Translations under genes and position numbers: made by a program
Assembly: GCA_017451485.1 (NCBI GenBank)
Contig: JAFTOG010000043.1
Location: 1-36,508 of the forward strand
Direction of reading: 5' to 3'
From: Clostridia bacterium
Lineage (GTDB): Bacteria; Bacillota; Clostridia; Oscillospirales; CAG-272
DNA: 36,508 nt
Notes under the pieces: model-generated
Databases searched by the model: none
Seen by the model: the letters and a program-made list of their open reading frames with translations, nothing else
What the model was told of the DNA's origin: nothing
In this document: piece after piece, positions 13,964 to 22,713 of the stretch
Position numbering within the stretch: position 1 is the first letter of the stretch
Layout: each line of letters starts with the position of its first letter

Positions 13964-15021
13964 TGAATAGGATTTTAATAGCTATGAGTGGGGGCGTTGA
14001 CAGCTCTGTCTCAGCCCTCATTATGAAAAATCAAGGTAACGATTGCTACGGCGTCACAATGAAGCTCCATAAAGAAAAGGACGAAAGCATTGGTGGATGC
14101 ATAACCACAAAGGATATTGAAGACGCACGAAGAATATGTGAAAAAATAAAAATCCCCTATGCTGTGGTTGATTTTTCCAATGATTTCGATAAGTATGTGA
14201 TAAAGAACTTTATTGAATGCTATGAAAACGGAGCAACGCCAAACCCATGTATCGAATGTAATTACCATTTGAAATTCGACAAGCTTTTTGAATACGGGAG
14301 GGCACTTGGCTACGATAAAATAGTTACAGGTCACTATGCAAGAATAGAATATAGTGAAAAATACGGACGCAATGTACTTAAAAAGGCGGTAGACGTGTCT
14401 AAAGACCAAAGCTATGTGCTGTTCCGTCTGACCCCCGAGCAATTAAACAGCACCCTGTTTCCCTTAGGCTTCTACTCTAAGGATGAAATAAGAAAAATGG
14501 CAGAGGATGCTGATTTAGGAATTTCCCAAAAAAAGGACAGCCAGGATATTTGCTTTATTCCGGGCGGAGATTATGTGAGCTTTATCGAAAAATATACTAA
14601 AAAAAGCTATCCGTACGGTAATTTTGTTACCACAGACGGAAAAATTCTCGGCACCCACAAAGGAATTATACGCTATACCGTAGGTCAGCGTAAGGGTCTT
14701 GGTCTTGCTCTGCCTCATCCTATGTATGTTGTGGAAAAGCGACTTGATACAAATGAGGTTGTCATCGGTGAAAATGAGGACCTCTTCCACCGTGAGCTTT
14801 GGGCAGACGCAGTAAGTCTGAGTGCCATAGATTTTATAGACACTCCCCTCCGTGTAAATGCAAAAATACGGTATAATCAAAAGGAACAGCCTGCAACAGC
14901 TACAATGGAAAACGGACTTTTGCACATTGTATTTGATGAGCCTCAAAGAGCTATTTGCAAGGGGCAAAGCGTTGTAATTTACGATGGCGACACCGTTATC
15001 GGTGGAGGTAGGATAAAATAA
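13963..15021 (+). CDS. mnmA: tRNA-specific 2-thiouridylase MnmA
   Basis: The 352-residue cytoplasmic enzyme makes 2-thiouridine at position 34 of the tRNAs for Lys, Glu and Gln. It shows the PP-loop SGGVDSS (9-15), the catalytic pair Cys96 (NPCIECN) and Cys197 (SQDICFIPGG), and the KDQSYVLF and RYTVGQRKGLG signatures; length is normal. Translation starts at the ATG whose A is the last base of the GH78 stop (TAATG). The only ribosome-site-like text, AAAGGA, lies about 15 nt upstream, so it probably depends on coupling to the upstream glycosidase gene. That is an unusual partner for a housekeeping tRNA enzyme. Confidence 0.95.
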   Translation: MNRILIAMSGGVDSSVSALIMKNQGNDCYGVTMKLHKEKDESIGGCITTKDIEDARRICEKIKIPYAVVDFSNDFDKYVIKNFIECYENGATPNPCIECNYHLKFDKLFEYGRALGYDKIVTGHYARIEYSEKYGRNVLKKAVDVSKDQSYVLFRLTPEQLNSTLFPLGFYSKDEIRKMAEDADLGISQKKDSQDICFIPGGDYVSFIEKYTKKSYPYGNFVTTDGKILGTHKGIIRYTVGQRKGLGLALPHPMYVVEKRLDTNEVVIGENEDLFHRELWADAVSLSAIDFIDTPLRVNAKIRYNQKEQPATATMENGLLHIVFDEPQRAICKGQSVVIYDGDTVIGGGRIK

Positions 15022-15133
15022 TGCAAATGTATTTGAAGGGACTTCCCAAGTGTTGCAGGTCTAAAATCAATCAGGCTCTCTCCTAATTTAGAGAGTATGC
15101 AAAATCGTAAAGCTGTAATAATAAGAGGATAAA

Positions 15134-15340
15134 ATGGAAAAGGAAAAGATAGAAAGAATTAACGCCCTGGCAAAGAAAGCAAAGGCCGAGGGACTTACCG
15201 AGGATGAAAAAGCTGAGCAAAAGGCTCTCCGTGAGGAATACATTGCAGGCTTTCGAAAAAACCTCAGAGGTATACTTGACAATACCTATATTCAGACTCC
15301 TGACGGAAACAAGAGAAAAATGGAGCCGAAAAGTAAATAG
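15134..15340 (+). CDS. DUF896 family protein (YnzC-like)
   Basis: The 68-residue protein has the family pattern: IERINALAKKAKAEGLTEDEKAEQ, then REEYIAGFRKNLRGILDN and a basic C-terminus. YnzC-type proteins are small three-helix cytoplasmic proteins; the B. subtilis member is tied to the SOS region but its action is unclear. AAGAGG precedes the ATG by 7 nt. There are 112 nt between mnmA and this gene with no clear terminator, so it may belong to the same transcript. The IS element begins only about 6 nt after its stop. Confidence 0.85.
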   Translation: MEKEKIERINALAKKAKAEGLTEDEKAEQKALREEYIAGFRKNLRGILDNTYIQTPDGNKRKMEPKSK

Positions 15341-15346
15341 CAAAAA

Positions 15347-15403
15347 GGGGCTGTTGCAAATAGCTGATTTGAAAAAGTCAGTTAATAGCAACAGCTCTTT
15401 TTT
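15347..15403 (+). terminator. Terminator built into the IS left end
   Basis: The left terminal repeat is the 5' arm of a long hairpin: CTGTTGC (15351-15357) pairs with GCAACAG (15388-15394), AGCTGATTT pairs with AAGTCAGTT through G-U wobbles, with a GAAA loop, then six T's. It would stop transcripts entering from mnmA and the DUF896 gene, shielding the transposase from antisense read-through. Confidence 0.75.
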
Positions 15404-15533
15404 GCGTTCTAAAAGAAAAAAATCCACGCATTTGTTGAAAAGCATGGCCGAAATATGTAAAAACGGGTATGTTTAAACAGAGAGTGTGGAAAACCCTCTT
15501 GAAAAAAATGTATTTTGTTTTTGTCGCTTTCAA

Positions 15534-17054
15534 TTAAGCCGTACTCTTTAATGGGAACAAATCCATATTAAAACGATTTTTTTCAATACGGTTACATAGC
15601 TTTCGAATATTAAAAGCAAACGCAAGCAAGAAAAATTGTGTTTCTATCTTCTTTTTTCCTCTTGTTAAAAACCTTCTGAAGCCATAATCCTGCTTTAATA
15701 CTCCAAATACTCCCTCAACCTGTATTGAACGGTTCATTCTTAACAATACTCCCTCATCACTTGTTATGTTAGCAAGTGATTTTTTTCTGTATTCATTAAA
15801 GTTTTGAGCTACTTGTATTTCTCTGAAATCTTTTTTTCCCTTGTAGCATTTATCTCTATACGGACATCCAACGCAGCTTTCGGTGCGGTAATATTTTACC
15901 GTTCTTTCATATCCGTTTTCCGTAGTTGTTTTTCTTTCATAATCAAAGCTTAAATATCTGTTATCCTTGCAAATATATCTGTCGTTTTCACTGTCATAGA
16001 TAAGGTCGGTTAAGCTATTCTTCTTTATCTTGTAATTTGTTGGCTTGATAAAGCTCTCTTGTCCGTTTCCCTCAAGAAAAGCATAGTTTTCTTCACTCTC
16101 ATAACCTGCATCGGCAATTACTCTTTCGATTATTCTGTTTGTGTGAGCATTTATTCTTCTTAAAAATGGAATTAACGTTCCTACATCACTTCTATTCGAA
16201 AATGCTCCTAAGCCTATGATATATTCACTTTCTACTCCTATCTGTATATTGTATGCTGCCTTTAATTGACCGTTTCTCATATAATCTTCCTTTAAATGCA
16301 TAAAGGTTGCTTCTACATCTGTTTTAGAATAGCTGTTTCTTCCGTTAAATTTTCTTAACGAGGATATATATTCATTCTTTTTGTCTATGATAGTACCTAA
16401 TGTCTCAATATCTCTTTGAAGTTGTGTTTTATGATGTCCTTTGCCATATACAAATTGCTCGCCAAAAAGCATAGCTTGTCTTGATAATATATCGTAACAT
16501 TCTTCTATGCTTACGTATTCAGCTATACCGTATCTTTCGCATATTACAGGTATTATGTCTTCTGCCTTTTGATTTAACTTTTCAGTATTCTTTTCTACGG
16601 CTTTTCTCCATACAAACGTATATCTGTTTGCATTTGCCTCTATCTTTGTTCCGTCTACAAATATATTCTTGAATTTTATCTCGCCAACCTCATACAATTT
16701 CATCACAAGCTGATAGAACAGGTCTTCTATGACCTCGGTTAATCTTTCGTTTTGAAACCTTGCTATTGTACTGTGATCGGGCACCGGCTCGCTTCCCAAT
16801 ATATACATAAATCTAATATCTGTTCGACAAGCATTCTCAATATCTCGTGCCGAATATTTTCCGGTCATATATCCGTACACTATCAATTCAAATATAGTAA
16901 TTGGATTTACCTTTCTCCATTTCCGCACATATGTTTCAAACAGTATTGTGTAGTCCAATTCCTCGCATATTTCTATTAATTTGAATACGAAATCTCCTTT
17001 TGGAATACTAATTCCTAATTCTAATGGTAATACTACTTGATTTTTCTCTCTCAT
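15534..17054 (-). CDS. IS1182-family transposase, intact
   Basis: The 506-residue DDE transposase has an N-terminal DUF772-type domain (ELIVYGYMTGKYSARDIENA; PVPDHSTIARFQNER, about 92-106), first catalytic Asp in FVDGTKIEANANR (about 137-149), second in VIADAGYESEENY (about 315), and the Glu in QVEGVFGVLKQDYGFRRF (about 455). A CVGCPYRDKC cluster (about 396-405) is typical of the family. No stops or frameshifts interrupt it, so it may be active. No good ribosome site precedes the ATG at 17054, suggesting weak translation, common for transposases. Confidence 0.95.
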   Translation of the reverse strand: MREKNQVVLPLELGISIPKGDFVFKLIEICEELDYTILFETYVRKWRKVNPITIFELIVYGYMTGKYSARDIENACRTDIRFMYILGSEPVPDHSTIARFQNERLTEVIEDLFYQLVMKLYEVGEIKFKNIFVDGTKIEANANRYTFVWRKAVEKNTEKLNQKAEDIIPVICERYGIAEYVSIEECYDILSRQAMLFGEQFVYGKGHHKTQLQRDIETLGTIIDKKNEYISSLRKFNGRNSYSKTDVEATFMHLKEDYMRNGQLKAAYNIQIGVESEYIIGLGAFSNRSDVGTLIPFLRRINAHTNRIIERVIADAGYESEENYAFLEGNGQESFIKPTNYKIKKNSLTDLIYDSENDRYICKDNRYLSFDYERKTTTENGYERTVKYYRTESCVGCPYRDKCYKGKKDFREIQVAQNFNEYRKKSLANITSDEGVLLRMNRSIQVEGVFGVLKQDYGFRRFLTRGKKKIETQFFLLAFAFNIRKLCNRIEKNRFNMDLFPLKSTA

Positions 17055-17101
17055 TGTTGTATAATTATCTCGCTTTCATGTGGATTTTTTGTAGCAATTA
17101 A

Positions 17102-17130
17102 ATTATACATCAAAGCAAACAACCACTCAA
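17102..17130 (-). promoter_or_regulatory. Transposase promoter
   Basis: Minus strand TTGAGT (17125-17130), 17 nt, TATAAT (17102-17107). The -35 box lies within the 5' arm region of the hairpin at 17117-17164. Confidence 0.7.
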
Positions 17131-17164
17131 TACCTTTTCGGTAAAGAGTGGTTGCTTTTTTTTT
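17117..17164 (+). terminator. Terminator in the IS right end
   Basis: AACCACTC (17121-17128) pairs with GAGTGGTT (17146-17153), with an inner TACC/GGTA stem, followed by GC and nine T's. Plus-strand direction, so it would stop transcripts antisense to the transposase before they leave the element. Confidence 0.75.
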
Positions 17165-17201
17165 ACTTTTTTGGACTGCTTAATGCAACAGCCCCCTTTT
17201 A

Positions 17202-17825
17202 TCATAATTTTGCCAATTCATCAAAATCAATTTTTCTGTCCTTGAAATAGTATTCTCTGTCCTTCTCTCCGATGTGCCTAAGCACCTTACAGGGGTTACC
17301 GACAGCGACAACGCCGGAGGGTATATCCTTTGTTACCACGCTTCCCGCACCTATTACGGAGTAGTCGCCGATTGTAACACCGGGAAGAACTATTACCCCT
17401 GCACCGAGCCAACAGCACCTGCCGATACGAATGGAGACATTGTACTGTGCTCCCCTCTCACGAAGCTCCGGCAGAATTGGATGCCCTGCCGTGGCAAGTA
17501 CAACATTGGGACCGAATTTAGTATAATCTCCCACATAAATATGCGTATCATCCACACAGGTAAGCCCAAAATTGGCATAAATGCCCTTACCAAAATGTAA
17601 ATGGTGTCCTCCCCAATTGGCATGTAGCGGTGGCTCAATATAGCATCCATCACCAACCTCGGCAAGCATTTTTTTGAGAAGAGCCGCTCTCTTTTCAAGC
17701 TCAGAGGGGCGTGTCATATTATATTCATACTGGAGCTCAAGGCATCTTGCCTGTTCCTTGAGTATCTCCTCATCTGTGGAAAAATATATTTCTCCGGAAT
17801 GTAATTTATCCTTATTAGTGCTCAT
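17202..17825 (-). CDS. Maltose/galactoside-type sugar O-acetyltransferase
   Basis: The 207-residue protein has the N-terminal Mac domain (KLHSGEIYFSTDEEILKEQ...) followed by a left-handed beta helix of hexapeptide repeats (IYVGDYTKFGPNVVL, IRIGRCCWLGAGVIVLPGV, IGDYSVIGAGSVV) and the catalytic His in TAGHPI (about 115). These cytoplasmic trimers move acetyl from acetyl-CoA to a sugar hydroxyl, probably detoxifying non-metabolised sugars. RBS AAAGGAG lies 7 nt before the ATG. A -10-like TATACT lies upstream but no good -35 was found. Its stop is only 6 nt from the IS right end, so its original terminator was probably displaced by the insertion. Confidence 0.9.
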   Translation of the reverse strand: MSTNKDKLHSGEIYFSTDEEILKEQARCLELQYEYNMTRPSELEKRAALLKKMLAEVGDGCYIEPPLHANWGGHHLHFGKGIYANFGLTCVDDTHIYVGDYTKFGPNVVLATAGHPILPELRERGAQYNVSIRIGRCCWLGAGVIVLPGVTIGDYSVIGAGSVVTKDIPSGVVAVGNPCKVLRHIGEKDREYYFKDRKIDFDELAKL

Positions 17826-17919
17826 AGTATTCTCCTTTCAGGTTGCTAAAATCAGTATAGCATAAATCAGAGCACATTTGGACATAAAAAATAAAATTTG
17901 CAAGATTTTTATTTATTTA

Positions 17920-17948
17920 TTGATTTGAGCCTTATAATATGTTAAAAT
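17920..17948 (+). promoter_or_regulatory. Promoter of the topB-rimI-tsaD unit
   Basis: TTGATT (17920-17925), 17 nt, TAAAAT (17943-17948), giving a 5' leader of roughly 60 nt that contains small palindromes (GGTATTATACC). Confidence 0.65.
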
Positions 17949-18016
17949 AAAATATGTATGCGGTATTATACCATATGGACTATAACCGTTATGGCATAGG
18001 AAGGAGAGGATAGCTT

Positions 18017-20140
18017 ATGTATCTGATAATTGCGGAAAAGCCGTCACTTGCAAGAAATATTATAGCAGGTATTGCTAAGGTTCAATCCGACGAGCTTGTA
18101 AAGAAAAACGGATATTATGAGGGTGGCAGCTATATTGTTACCTGGGTTTTCGGTCATCTTTTCTCCCTTGCCGATATTGAGGACTACTCTCCTGCGGAAA
18201 ATCCGAAATGGACTATGGATAATATCCCTTGCTTTCCCAAGGAATTTAAGTTCAATCTTAAAAAGGGGCAGAATAAGCAGGTGGATCCCGGTGTAAAAAA
18301 GCAGTTTGACACAATAAAATATCTTTGTAACCGCAACGATGTAGATACCGTTATAAATGCGGGAGACGCAGACCGTGAGGGTGAAATTATCGTTCGCCTT
18401 TGCGTTAAGCACGCACTGTCCTCGCCTAAGAAATTTGTCCGTCTCTGGCTTCCTGACCAGACTCCCCAGACTATTGCACAGGGACTTAAGGAGATGAAGG
18501 ACGAAAGCGAGTATGAATCCCTTGCCAACGAGGGCTATGCGAGAACCTTTATTGATTGGCTCTACGGTGTAAATCTTACAAGATTTGCTACCTTGAAAAC
18601 AGGTAAGCTCCTTCGTGTCGGCAGAGTTATAGTTCCTATTGTAAAGGCTATTTTTGACAGGGATATGGAGATAAGAAATTTCAAGCCCGAAAAATATTAT
18701 GTTATTTCATCCCACGAAAAAACAAACGAGGAGTTTGTTGACTTGACCTCAAAGGAAAGATTTACAAAGGATGAATACAATAAGGCTCTTGACACCTGTG
18801 CAAAATATAATTCCCTGGTGGCAAGGGTCCTCTCCACCAAAAAGAAAAAGGACACATTGAATCCTCCGAAGCTCTTTTCTCTCTCCAAGCTACAGAGCTA
18901 CCTCGGTAAGAAATTCAAGCTCTCTATGGATGAGACGCTTAATACGGTGCAGAAGCTGTATGAGGACGGATATGTAACCTATCCCCGTACAAACTCCGAA
19001 TATCTTGCCACTGCCGAGCAGGGCAAGATGAAGGCTATTATTGAAAATATTGCGAAGCTTAACTACCCTGTTAAGTTCCGTTTTTCAAAGAGCATATTCG
19101 ACGACTCCAAAATTGAATCCCACTCTGCCCTGACCCCCACCTATAAAATACCGAATCCAAAGGAGCTCTCGGATATGGAGAAAACTGTCTATACAGCTAT
19201 TCTCCGTAGGTTTGTGGCTGTATTCTGCTCCGAGGAGTGCGTAATTCAGCGTAGTGAGATCAAGATCGGTGTTGGGGATATAGAGGAATTTACATTAAAG
19301 GGCACAGTTATCCTTGAGCCCGGCTGGACTAAATTTGACGAGTACTCCCAGAAGGATAAAATCCTGCCTAAGCTTGAAAAGGGTGATACTGTAAATATCA
19401 ATTTTGTTCCTCAGGAAAAAGAAACAACTCCACCGAAGCATTACACCATAGAAACATTGAATAACTACCTTAAAAATCCTTTCAAGGAGGATAAGGCGAC
19501 AGCAGACGAAAATGACGATGAGGAATACCGTGCTATTTTCGAGGGTCTGGAGCTTGGTACAGAGGCAACACGAACAGGCATTATACAAAATGCCTGCAAC
19601 AGTGGATATATTTCCTTAAAAAAGGATTCATACTACATTCTCCCGGACGGAGAATATCTTATCGCCTCCCTTTCACAGCTGGGAATCATTATGGATAAAT
19701 ACAAAACCTCCGAGATGGGTCAGTCCCTGAAAAGGGTTTTCCGTGGGGAGAGCACAATATCCGACAGTGTTCACCTGGCAGAGGGTGAGATACAGGCAGT
19801 ATTCGACCGTTCTAAAAATGTGTCGGTAGAGGTAGATACAAACATCGGTCTGTACGGTGAGGTGGCAGGTAAATGTCCCTTGTGCGACGGAGATGTTGTG
19901 CGTACAAAATTTGGTTACGGGTGCTCAAATTTCCGTAACGGATGCAAATTTTCCGTATCAAAAAGCATTTGTCAGAGGACAATTTCCATATCCAATGTGC
20001 GTATGCTTTTAGCATCCGGCAGAACAAGTAAGATACAGGGCTTCACCTCAAAGAACGGAAAAAGCTTTGACGCTTATCTGAAGCTGGATAACGGTAAGGT
20101 GGTATTTGACTTTGAAAACGGTCCCTCGGGCACTAAATGA
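18017..20140 (+). CDS. topB: DNA topoisomerase III-like (type IA)
   Basis: The 707-residue enzyme starts with the toprim domain (EKPSLAR at 7-13; DADREGE at 117-123, the Mg-binding acids), then the gate domain with active-site Tyr322 in GYVTYPRTNSEYL. A four-Cys zinc ribbon (CPLC...CSNFRNGC, about 617-640) and a C-terminal DNA-binding segment follow. Type IA enzymes cut and pass single strands, decatenating DNA. The usual VGRVQTPTL motif is here VGRVIVPIV, so this is a divergent branch compared with E. coli TopB. RBS GGAAGGAGAGG. It is followed after 9 nt by rimI. Confidence 0.9.
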   Translation: MYLIIAEKPSLARNIIAGIAKVQSDELVKKNGYYEGGSYIVTWVFGHLFSLADIEDYSPAENPKWTMDNIPCFPKEFKFNLKKGQNKQVDPGVKKQFDTIKYLCNRNDVDTVINAGDADREGEIIVRLCVKHALSSPKKFVRLWLPDQTPQTIAQGLKEMKDESEYESLANEGYARTFIDWLYGVNLTRFATLKTGKLLRVGRVIVPIVKAIFDRDMEIRNFKPEKYYVISSHEKTNEEFVDLTSKERFTKDEYNKALDTCAKYNSLVARVLSTKKKKDTLNPPKLFSLSKLQSYLGKKFKLSMDETLNTVQKLYEDGYVTYPRTNSEYLATAEQGKMKAIIENIAKLNYPVKFRFSKSIFDDSKIESHSALTPTYKIPNPKELSDMEKTVYTAILRRFVAVFCSEECVIQRSEIKIGVGDIEEFTLKGTVILEPGWTKFDEYSQKDKILPKLEKGDTVNINFVPQEKETTPPKHYTIETLNNYLKNPFKEDKATADENDDEEYRAIFEGLELGTEATRTGIIQNACNSGYISLKKDSYYILPDGEYLIASLSQLGIIMDKYKTSEMGQSLKRVFRGESTISDSVHLAEGEIQAVFDRSKNVSVEVDTNIGLYGEVAGKCPLCDGDVVRTKFGYGCSNFRNGCKFSVSKSICQRTISISNVRMLLASGRTSKIQGFTSKNGKSFDAYLKLDNGKVVFDFENGPSGTK

Positions 20141-20149
20141 GGTTATACT

Positions 20150-20602
20150 ATGACAGATATAAACAACGGACTTCTTGTTCGCACTGCACTTGAAGGTGAT
20201 ATATCCCGTATTGCAGAGTTGGAATCCCTATGCTTTTCCGTTCCCTTTACGGAAAAATCACTTACCGAGCTGTTTTCAAACACTTCCTGGCACTTTTTTG
20301 TTGCAGAGCTTGATAATTCAGTGGTTGGATATATCAGCCTTTATACAATACTTGACGAAAAAGAAATTGTAAATGTGTGCGTTTTGCCCGAATACAGAAA
20401 GCTTGGTATCGGTGCTGCCCTTGTAAAAAAGGCTATTTGCCACAATGAGGATAGCTGTCGCATAGTAATGCTTGAGGTAAGAGAATCGAATAAGGGTGCT
20501 ATCAGCCTGTATGAAAAATTCGGCTTTAAGTCGGTGGGGGTGTCCAAAAACCACTATTCCCAGCCGAGAGAAAACGCAATACTTATGAATCTGGAATTAT
20601 AA
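20150..20602 (+). CDS. rimI: Ribosomal-protein-alanine N-acetyltransferase RimI
   Basis: The 150-residue GNAT-fold enzyme has the acetyl-CoA loop YRKLGIGAAL (about 83-92), the VNVCVLPEYR strand before it, and ESNKGAISLYEKFGFKSVGV in the C-terminal half with YSQPRENAILMNLEL at the end, as in RimI, which acetylates the N-terminus of ribosomal protein S18. It lies 9 nt after topB and 13 nt before tsaD. The rimI-tsaD neighbourhood is common in Firmicutes and supports the call. Confidence 0.9.
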   Translation: MTDINNGLLVRTALEGDISRIAELESLCFSVPFTEKSLTELFSNTSWHFFVAELDNSVVGYISLYTILDEKEIVNVCVLPEYRKLGIGAALVKKAICHNEDSCRIVMLEVRESNKGAISLYEKFGFKSVGVSKNHYSQPRENAILMNLEL

Positions 20603-20615
20603 ACGGAGATTAAAA

Positions 20616-21614
20616 ATGTACATTTTAGCCTTTGAATCCTCTTGTGACGAAACTGCCTGTGCAGTACTCGAAATGAGTGAGGACACAAGAGAAATCAAAT
20701 CAAATATTATAGCATCTCAGGTAGATATCCATGCTCTTTACGGTGGCGTGGTGCCCGAGATTGCAAGCCGTGCCCATATAGAGGCTATTTCCAAAATAAC
20801 CTATGAGGCATTGGATACTGCCGGGCTGGCAATCAAGAATGTTGACGCCATTGCAGTTACTAACGGTCCCGGTCTTATCGGTGCTTTGCTTGTTGCTGTC
20901 AGCTTTGCAAAATCATTAGCCTATGCAAATAATATACCCTTGATTCCCGTTGACCATATAAGGGGGCATGTGGCTGCAAATTACTTGACACATAAGGAGC
21001 TTAAGCCTCCCTTCCTTGCCCTTGTGGTATCGGGTGGTCATACATCGTTTTTTGATGTAAAATCATACACCTCCCTTGAGGAAATTGCCTCAACCCGTGA
21101 TGATGCCGCAGGAGAATGCTTTGATAAGATCGGCAGAGTAATCGGTCTTCCCTACCCGGGTGGACACGCTATGGATATACTTGCCACCAAGGGAAATAAG
21201 GATGCAATAGCATTCCCGTCCCCTGCTCTTAAGGACAGCCTTGATTTTTCCTTCAGTGGGCTCAAAACTGCAGTTATCAACTACATAAACACGAAAAGGC
21301 AAAAGGGTGAGCCACTTAACGAGGCTGATATTGCATCATCCTTTACCAAAACCGTGGTAGATGCCATACGCCAGAAGGTCGGAGAGGCATTGAAGGCTAC
21401 GGGCTACAAAAAAATCGTTCTTGCAGGAGGAGTGAGTGCAAACTCCCATATCCGTGCAGGTATCACCGAGGAGTGCAAAAAATACGGTGCCGAATTTTAT
21501 GCCCCCGAGCTTTGTCTTTGCGGTGACAATGCTGCTATGATAGGAGCACAGGGATATTATGAAATGCTTGACGGTGTGCGTGGTGACGAGACACTCAATG
21601 CATACCCATCATAA
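20616..21614 (+). CDS. tsaD: tRNA N6-threonylcarbamoyladenosine synthase TsaD
   Basis: The 332-residue ASKHA-fold enzyme transfers the threonylcarbamoyl group to A37 of ANN-decoding tRNAs with TsaB and TsaE. It shows FESSCDETACAV at the N-terminus, the metal site HIRGHVAANYL (His114, His118), VVSGGHTSF, the GECFDKIGRVIGLPYPGG loop, and CGDNAAMIG with the C-terminal metal Asp. Length is normal. The tsaB and tsaE genes are not in the window. After the stop a 154-nt gap contains only short inverted repeats. Confidence 0.97.
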   Translation: MYILAFESSCDETACAVLEMSEDTREIKSNIIASQVDIHALYGGVVPEIASRAHIEAISKITYEALDTAGLAIKNVDAIAVTNGPGLIGALLVAVSFAKSLAYANNIPLIPVDHIRGHVAANYLTHKELKPPFLALVVSGGHTSFFDVKSYTSLEEIASTRDDAAGECFDKIGRVIGLPYPGGHAMDILATKGNKDAIAFPSPALKDSLDFSFSGLKTAVINYINTKRQKGEPLNEADIASSFTKTVVDAIRQKVGEALKATGYKKIVLAGGVSANSHIRAGITEECKKYGAEFYAPELCLCGDNAAMIGAQGYYEMLDGVRGDETLNAYPS

Positions 21615-21768
21615 ATGCTCCGCAGGGGATAACATCTTACACAACTCTGTGGTTCTCCCCTCTCGCAGAGGGATGCTTTATGAGGCTGACCCTTGTCATC
21701 CTATCTAAGCTCCAATCCCAAAATAAGACGGAAAACAATATACAGAAATCAAAATTCAGGAGTAAAAT
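21615..21768. other. Intergenic stretch with short hairpins
   Basis: No gene fits here. CCCTCT-CGC-AGAGGG (21658-21672) is a perfect hairpin, and a related GCAGGGGATAACATC element occurs upstream (about 21627). There is no T-run, so this is not a standard terminator, and the downstream dnaD gene has no obvious consensus promoter. Confidence 0.4.
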
Positions 21769-22713
21769 ATGAAGATAAGCATCAAATACGGTGGTAAGAT
21801 TCTAAATCTGCCTGCTAAGGTAGCAGAGCTTACCCCTAAGGCAAGCTACGAGGATCTTGCCGTCATTATAAATCTCTTTTCCTATTCCGAATATTTTGAC
21901 TCCTTTGATGAAATAATCGAGGTATTTTCCAACAAAATAGGAGTCAGCGTAAACGATGTACTGAAATCCCTTGCCTTCTGGTGCAAGGAGGGAGTAATAG
22001 ACACCGAGGAGCTCAAGAACTATACGCCTGTTATATCAGTGTCAAACAGGGTGCCGTCCTATTCCGGAGCACAGATATCAAGATTTATAGAGGGAAATAA
22101 AAAAATCGCCTCTCTGTTTGATGCCTGTCAGCAGATTATGGGCAAGGCATTTACACCCGTTGACTACAATAATCTTATATTCCTAAAGGAGTATTTCAAG
22201 CTTCCCGACGATTATATAATGCTGCTTATTGCCCACTGTGTTGAAAACGAAAAGGATGGCTGGGCTTACATACGAAAGACAGCAAGAAATCTGTACGAGG
22301 ACGGAGTGGACACATATCCGAAGCTTGAAAAACACTTTGAGGCAAGAAAAAACAAGGCTACCCTTGAATATAAAATCAGAAGCATATTTGAAATCGGCTC
22401 CCGAGAGCTTTCCAAAAAGGAAAAGGAAAAAATTGATATATGGATAGGTGCTGAGGTAAGTGAGGAGCTTATTCGTAAGGCTTATGAAACCACTGTAAAC
22501 AATACAGGTAAAATATCCATAGCCTATGCATCAAAAATAATAGAAAATTGGATATCATTGGGCTTCAAAACCGTTGAAGATGTGGAAAGCGTAGAAAAAT
22601 CCCGAAAAAGCAAGCTTTCTCTTTCTACCTTTGACGCAAATGAGTTTTTTGAGGCAGCATTGGAAAGAAGCGAGGAGCTTTATAAAAGTGTACGAAAGGA
22701 GGCAAAGAAATGA
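21769..22713 (+). CDS. DnaD-domain replication protein
   Basis: The 314-residue protein has an N-terminal winged-helix region (about 20-85, DLAVIINLFSYSEY...) and two DnaD/DnaB_2-type segments: LFDACQQIMGKAFTPVDYNNLIFLKEYFKLPDDYIMLLIAHC (split here at about 115-157) and a second copy around YKIRSIFEIGSRELSKKEKEKIDIWI with the typical ASKIIENWISLGF (about 250-263). DnaD-type proteins remodel origin DNA and help load the replicative helicase. RBS CAGGAG. Its stop overlaps the start of the next gene (ATGA), the AAA+ loader, so the two form one primosome unit. Confidence 0.85.
   Translation: MKISIKYGGKILNLPAKVAELTPKASYEDLAVIINLFSYSEYFDSFDEIIEVFSNKIGVSVNDVLKSLAFWCKEGVIDTEELKNYTPVISVSNRVPSYSGAQISRFIEGNKKIASLFDACQQIMGKAFTPVDYNNLIFLKEYFKLPDDYIMLLIAHCVENEKDGWAYIRKTARNLYEDGVDTYPKLEKHFEARKNKATLEYKIRSIFEIGSRELSKKEKEKIDIWIGAEVSEELIRKAYETTVNNTGKISIAYASKIIENWISLGFKTVEDVESVEKSRKSKLSLSTFDANEFFEAALERSEELYKSVRKEAKK

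Larger units (their letters stand above)
15347..17195 (-). mobile_element. IS1182-family insertion sequence
   Basis: The element is bounded by 12-bp inverted ends, GGGGCTGTTGCA at 15347-15358 and TGCAACAGCCCC at 17184-17195, with partial similarity continuing inward. It holds one intact minus-strand transposase. No clear target duplication is seen; the flanks are AAAAA on the left and CTTTTA on the right, possibly two halves of an A/T-flanked terminator between convergent genes. Both ends contain hairpins with T-runs on the plus strand (15347-15403 and 17117-17164). Confidence 0.85.

Noticed and set aside
15204..15476. 90-residue plus-strand frame crossing the IS left end
   Set aside because: Out-of-frame overlap with the DUF896 gene continuing into the IS terminator hairpin; no RBS.
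21615..21768. Riboswitch upstream of the dnaD gene
   Set aside because: Only short hairpins are present, with no conserved aptamer core that I can recognise.
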